Shown one piece after another: positions 58,031-64,000 of a stretch of DNA of 64,000 bases. The translations under genes were made by a program, and so were the position numbers. The first letter of the stretch is position 1. Each line of letters opens with the position of its first letter. The notes beneath the pieces are model-generated. The model had not been told where the DNA came from. It saw nothing but the letters and a program-made list of their open reading frames with translations, and ran no database searches. The stretch comes from Zonotrichia leucophrys gambelii (taxonomy: Eukaryota; Chordata; Aves; Passeriformes; Passerellidae), in contig NC_088173.1 of NCBI RefSeq assembly GCF_028769735.1, positions 63,024,421 to 63,088,420 of the forward strand. Direction: 5' to 3'.

Positions 58031-61000
58031 TCCAATACAGTGATACAAATGCAATATGCCCTTTCAGAAGAGATCTGTGGGTTTTCATCTATTTTCCCTT
58101 TTGTGTGATTTGGCCTCATTTATTGCACAGTATCAATCAAAACCTGAATGGAGAATCAATCTCCTCATGGCAGAGGAGTCTCTGCCATAGTTATCACTGC
58201 ATCATTTAAATGCTAATGACAACTCTTAATGAACAATCATCCATAAAACTAAATATGCTGTACTATATGCATATATATTTCATATATAGAATATATTTAT
58301 TAGATGTAATTTTTCTTAATAATATTATTATTTCTTTAATATGACATGTAGTGTAATATAAAATAATGTAGAAGGAAGCAGTGATAAAGTAGTTTAAAAG
58401 TTTAAATACTTATCTTGCAAACTAATTCAAGGCATCAAGAATTTGAAGATGCAAATTTAGTGGTATCTTTAAAATCATGCAATTAACACAATATACTTTC
58501 AACTTTGAACTCATATCTGAACTGAATCAAAACATATAGCTTTGCATGCATTTATATATGACATCAGTTTAATTTTCATATTTATCACTATGTTGAAATG
58601 TTTAGCACACAGTCACCTTCCCAGGAGGGTAACATGGATTCATACTTTCTATTTGTGTTGTTCTCTGTTTTCTTTACTGTATATACACCTGCTTCTCAAC
58701 CAAAGGGGAATACTCTACCACAAAGTGTATTTGTTGGGAGAACACTGCTTTTTTCTAGAAAGCAGGCTTGTAATTAGATGTGCCAGGTAAGTCTAAAAAG
58801 TGGCACTATTAAATTTTTTGTAACATGAGTCTTTATTTCAAGTAAAAATTACAGTGATTTCTCTTAGAACAGAGCGCGCTTGAATTATTTGTAAAACCAA
58901 ACAAAAAAAGTCATTGAAAGCACACATTGTAAATAACAATGGAAATTCAATAGTTCAATAGCTTTTTCTTATCTTTTCACTCAGACTCCAATTGTCTCTT
59001 TAATGTGGAAAACTACTGCTATGATGGGAAAGGATATTTATCCAAACAAAACTAAAATCATTGTATTCATCACAGTGAACATCTTTCACTGAATAAACTG
59101 GTCAGCATGTCTTCAGTCAGTTCTAATAGACTGTGACTTCCTTCAGCGTCCTGTTAAGTGGTTTTTCAATCAAAGAAGGTATTTCCTTTATTGGAAGGCT
59201 TTCTTATCACAATTTGGCTTTTCATTCAGACTGTGCTACTTTCAGAGGTTGTGTTAATGTGTTCAATCTTTTTGCATGCTTTCTTCCTCCATCTTCCACC
59301 CGGGCTAATAGAATTCAGCCCACAACTGTAAGCAGAGATGTGTTTGTAACCGCAGCTTGTCTTCTAGATAAACACCTCACTAAAATATCCTTATGTTCTG
59401 TAAAATCAGTAGACACTCCATCCTCCCTTCACACTGTGGACAGTGCAATATCACTGAGCAATCCAATCCAAGCCTTGCCCTGTCCTGCTGCTCAGAAGCT
59501 TTTGTTCACTATTTTCTCCATAGTCCTCCTTTAAACAGGAATTGCATCCTTCCAACCACCATCGAATTCTACATGGGGAATCTTTTATTCCACCTGCACT
59601 GTATGTGAAGTATATACATCTCCTTCTATTACTTGGCTTTTGCTAAAAATTGTATTTTTATATTTTCTTATCCAATATAAAAAAGTAAGATTAATGGAAC
59701 CTATATTATTACTAGTGTTTTTACTGACATCACTAGATCAGTAATTTATTATTCCTCTAGCAAAGCTGTATAAAAAAACCTTTTTTCCCTCGAATTTTTA
59801 ATTTTTTTTCTTATTTTTATCTTACATCTTGTTCCTACTACCTCCCTATGGTGACTAGGATTTTGTTTGGAAATCCCCCATTCTCTAAATTGCACTTCTG
59901 TATTTTGATTTCTTTGATTCTGTATTCTGGTTGCAGTTTCCACCTTTTTTTTTTTTTTTTTTCCCTAAGAATCACATTATTTTGTTTGGTTTGGGTTTTA
60001 TATGCTGCCCTCATAGTTCTTGTTCAATGTGTTTGTGTACCCGGGGAACAGCCCTTGCATGTAAATTAACCAATCCTTCATGAAAATGCCTCTTTACAAA
60101 TGGGTTGCAGCTCTACCTATTGTTCAAGCCACATGCATGCAAGCTTGTATTCTGTAGTTTAAATGAGAGGCTTCAAACAAATTTCAGCTCCATTTAGTCC
60201 TGCTTCCTCTGTATTTGCCTGCTGTGGCTATGATGGCATGCTGAAGAAAGTTTTGGTTTTCCCCAGTTTCCTATGCCATTAGGGTAAGTGAATATCTGCA
60301 CTCTTTACTACCACAAAATCTGCAAAAAACCATAACCCTCTTCAGAGATTCAAACATCAAAAATATGCCTGTTATGTTCTGTGGGAAAGCCAAGTTACTA
60401 CTGAACTTTCATCCCTTCTGTAGCTATCCATGTTTTCATTTAAGTTAGCAGAATATTAGTTTTAAAGTTATTAAAATGTGCTTGATCTGTCCAAACAGTC
60501 CTCAAATAAGAGAGGGACACTGACCAGACCACTCAAGTCCAGCTCTCCTTTACTTGTTTTTAATTTTTAGGATCAGTGGCCCTCACCCTGGGTTTCCTGA
60601 TTTTATACACTCTTCCTGCTGGGAAACTGCAATCACCTGTTCAGCTCCAGATGTCACTTGAGGTTCAGCACTTTTTCCTTTGACTTAGAGTGATGCATTT
60701 TCCTCCCACGTCTTACCTGCCTTTATCAGGAGGTGTTCTGAATGCAGAAGATCTCATCTCTTCACCTAGTGATATTATTACCTGTCGCTGTCAGGAGCAG
60801 AGACTGAAAGAAATACTGTCCTCTATCCTGAAAAACCCTTACTGAAGATGAATTCTCCAGGGACACAGCTGAAATTGTAAAAAGAGCTTTTTAAGAAGAC
60901 AAGTGTGAAATTCTTATAGCTTCAAAATTAATAAGAAATTATTGGCTGCAGGGAAAGGAAAAATAAGTCAATCTCTGCCAATAATTTTCCCTTTTGTTAT

Positions 61001-61050
61001 TGATCTAAGAATAAGATTATTCTTAGTCTTCTTCTATTAGTAATAGACTT
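58031..61050. other. Unique AT-rich DNA
   Basis: The longest non-repeat open frame of the window (59133-59534, 133 codons, starting at a GTG) lies here. It is Ser/Leu/Phe/Val-rich, has no recognised domain, and has no promoter or splice context, so I do not call a gene. An 18-base T run lies at 59945-59962. Confidence 0.5.
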
Positions 61051-61091
61051 CTATTACTAAGAGGTCCCTTTCTTTGACCTCTTAGCAATAG
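61051..61091. repeat. Hairpin with 16-base arms and 9-base loop
   Basis: CTATTACTAAGAGGTC (61051-61066) and GACCTCTTAGCAATAG (61076-61091) are inverted with a single mismatch, around the loop CCTTTCTTT. Directly upstream lie further overlapping inverted pieces (AAGAATAAGATTATTCTT and CTATTAGTAATAG). The stem is shorter than a typical microRNA precursor. No terminal repeats of a known MITE are recognised. Confidence 0.7.
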
Positions 61092-64000
61092 TCTTTGCAG
61101 ATCCCAGATCAAAGATTATCAAAATACTAATGCATTTTAATTCTGTTTCCTTATTCACAGAGAGGGGAAAGAAATACAACTATGTCAAAATTCAAGCAAA
61201 CAGGGATGGAAAGTCTTTCTGGAAAGTTATGGCAACATCATATCTAACAAACCCCTTAAATATCTACATTTAAATATCTATATATCTAGAGGCATAGGAC
61301 AGAGAAACTTTAGGTACACACAAAATTAACTTCTGAAATGATATACTCTGTTATATGAGAAATTAAAATTAGGTATTAAATAGAGACCACCTAAGAGTGG
61401 TATAAGAACATTCTAAATATCGCTGTTAAAAAATTACTTGCACTGACAGTCTAAAAAGTCTAGTCTAAAAATTAGAGTAATAAAAAACTTATTTTAGTTC
61501 ATTACCTGCTAACTGGAAGCCCAACTACTAATACCATAAGATCATGCTAATCAAAATTTGGATTTTGAGTTGAACTCAAAATACAAGTAACTCTCATTAA
61601 GTTACATGAAATAAGTTCATTAATTTTGTGAGCAGTAAGTACTCTGAGTTATTTGTTTGCTTAGTCATTCACTGAAGAACGTGCCTACATTCTGCTTCTT
61701 GAACATAAAAAAAGTTTCAGCAGTGTCAACAGGATAGGTGGATGAGCAAAATTATTTTAGTTAGCACTGATGAATGTCAGATGACCACCCCAACATAACA
61801 CACCTGTGGGAAGGCAATTGGGAAGGAGCTACCCAGCTTCCACAGAACCAGTGCTGCCCTACAGTGACTTGGGGAAGCAGAAAAATCACAGTTTCTCTAT
61901 TTATTTCTCTATGTCCTGTATGGAAGAGACAATATCCAGTCTTAAGAGCTTTCCTTACCTTAATATTGCCCCAAATAACTACACTTGTTTCCACTTTGAT
62001 TAGGGAGATAACACAGGCAAAAAGTGAAGCAGGGTAGCTTGATGTATGACAAAGAAGCCAGAAATTCATATATATTAGCAGTTTTATAATGTTTCATATT
62101 TCATTATGACTTTGGTATTCCTATGCAGCTAACACATAATATTTGGAAATAAAATTTCTACAGATGATAAACTCCTCTCATGATGCTTTGTCTTACCATT
62201 AAAGAGGACCAATAAAACAGGCTTATGATATTCTAAAAATCTGCTGAATATAGGCTTGGGCTTGTTTGCTTATTTTTGTATTATTTGACCTAACTTAGTT
62301 AAATTGTCTTGTCTCTGTTTTTTCCTTCATGAAGAAATATTTTGTGAATAAAAATAAAAGAAACTCAAAAACTCATCAAGGCTTGAAAATTTCAGGTGTG
62401 GATCACAACTATGGAAAAACTAAATAATTAAAATTGATTTTTTTGAAACTATGAGGCTTGAAGAGTTTTTAAAAATATAATTGTTATTGAATCTAAATTT
62501 CTCACAGAGGTATTGCAATAATTCTTAAAAGCTAATAATGTAGTTAAGCTAACTCCTGTTAAAAAAATTACCTACATTTTAAAATCAATTAAAAGTCTTT
62601 GAAAGCTGATGTGTGCATTAGCTTTTAATGTCAAACAATACATCAAAGAAAACATAAAATAGCAAGCAAGAAAACTGACTCTTTGGTGTTGAAGACAAGA
62701 CCCTTTTATAAACACATTAATGACAGAGATAGTGTTTTTCACTCAGTATGCACTGAGACATAATGAATTTAAGGCCCCAAACTGAAATATATTTTCCTCC
62801 AGAAAGCAAAGTCATTTAAAGAACCATTGATTTGTTACCTGGCGTGTTGACACTTTATGATGACTTTCTTCAGAGCCAACTTATCTTACTTTTCAGATAA
62901 TAAATAATGCACAAAGGAAATAAAACAATGCATGCACACATAAAAAAACTCACACATTCATATTATGGGTATTTTTTCAATGGCGTACTGTCCTTATTGA
63001 CTCATTACCTAAGGTCACTTAGGTAATGCACAAGACTTATGAAATCAGAAACATTTATTAATCTTACTTTTATTTAGTAATGCAATCTATTTATTCAGGA
63101 TAAATTGTTTCTTAATTTTAAAAATTCCTCAGTATTTCATGTATATGTGTATTTTTTATTATATTTTGTTTGTTCATCCCAAGTCCAAAAATTAAATGAG
63201 TGGATTTTAAACCATGTATCATTAATGTAAATGAATTTGCTCAGGTTTGAAACATTGTCTTATTTCAAGTGATATATAAGTCTTATATTTCAAGTCTTTA
63301 ACTGGGCTTTCTATAACTATACATAATTTTAGTATACAATTAGAATTGATAAATATTATGAAAGAGTCAGTTTTCTGACTGTAACCTTAAAAGCAATTTT
63401 TTATTCTAAATGAGTCATTAAGGATTGCTAGCTCAGCAATGAAGAATAAGAATCCTCCCACGAGGAGGGGAAAAATTCTAGAGTAAAGAATGCCACAATT
63501 CTAAAATGCATGTTGACAAATCTGTCTCTGGAGAAAACTTTCCTTCTCTATTGAATACATAGAGAAATCTGAACAGCAAATTCAGATTAGAGTCCTAAGA
63601 TAAGCTTTCAACTGGATGAAATTATTTTACTAAAACAGAGCCAGATGCTGTTTTCCTTTTTACTTGTCTTCCCTGTTATGTCATAGTGCAGTTCATGCTG
63701 CAGGACATGTATGTAAGGCTTGGAAACAGGGCAGACTGATTGAAAGAAGAACAGCAGCAAACAGACGTGCCATAAAGCCTCCAGCCTGGGAGCACTGGTG
63801 AAATCGCCCAAGGTCTCTCAAAATTTCCTCAAGTTCTCTTGCTGTTAAATGTGGTTGCAGCCATACCTCAGCATGCAGACAGTCTTTGTTTCTCTGGAAA
63901 TTAAATCTAATGAATATATGAGTAAATACATGAATATTCCTATAATTCATATATGCATACATGTGTATGTGCACATAAACTTATTTGTTTAATTTGCTTT
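61092..64000. other. Unique AT-rich DNA to the end of the window
   Basis: No gene or mobile element recognised. The pair of frames on opposite strands at 61761-62069 occupies a slightly G+C-richer patch without a recognisable domain. The frame at 63693-63974 (minus) also shows none. Confidence 0.55.

Noticed and set aside
1..64000. CRISPR arrays, rRNA, tRNA genes, operons or phage genes
   Set aside because: No regularly spaced direct repeats, no recognisable rRNA or tRNA sequence and no prokaryotic gene organisation. The repeats present are avian CR1 and LTR elements.

Overview
This window is animal, almost certainly bird, nuclear DNA. There are no compact bacterial-type genes, no operons and no long open frames. 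The sequence is strongly A+T-rich, with long homopolymer runs and AT/CA microsatellites. The only long recognisable sequences are avian-type transposable elements: CR1 LINE fragments (3' ends with the ATTCTATGAT-like terminal repeat and pieces of ORF2) and solo or broken LTRs of endogenous retroviruses. LTRs with the termini and motifs seen here are typical of songbird and other neoavian genomes. I cannot name the species or chromosome.

Layout. 1-3.8 kb: unique AT-rich DNA with one exon-like segment. 3.8-4.3 kb: the 3' end of an ERVL-type LTR or element. 5.7-7.0 kb: a cluster of CR1 pieces in both orientations. 9.1-11.0 kb: a CR1 ORF2 scrap, an LTR-like element and the longest CR1 copy (about 950 bp). 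11-20 kb: mostly unique DNA, with a candidate terminal exon near 14.1 kb, a compound TA/CA microsatellite at 14.65 kb and a possible small exon at 15.2 kb. 20.1-22.3 kb: a G+C-rich island of unknown class followed by a clear LTR with TATA-like and AATAAA signals. 25.3 kb: a CR1 3' end. 31.8-32.2 kb: a tight cluster of POU-octamer, SOX-like and AP-1-like motifs that resembles a developmental enhancer. 33-44 kb: more CR1 (35.1, 36.7, 42.1 kb), an LTR with promoter and poly(A) signals (38.7 kb) and a solo LTR with a perfect 5-bp target-site duplication (43.8 kb). 46-58 kb: three copies of one LTR family (46.2, 52.3 and 57.5 kb), CR1 scraps (51.2, 53.1, 54.4 kb) and a good CTCF-like motif (48.6 kb). 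58-64 kb: unique AT-rich DNA with one long-stem hairpin at 61.05 kb.

No protein-coding gene can be called with confidence. Nearly all open frames of 60-170 codons are chance frames in AT-rich DNA, frames inside LTRs or CR1, or a microsatellite read-through. The window is best read as intergenic gene desert or the interior of a very large intron. Any function would be regulatory (candidate enhancer and CTCF sites) or lie in isolated exons. All element names come from remembered consensus features, not from a database search. I found no convincing undescribed system. The items most worth checking are the candidate terminal exon at 14056-14217, the POU/SOX cluster at 31867-32189, the CTCF-like site at 48624-48642 and the unclassified G+C-rich islands.
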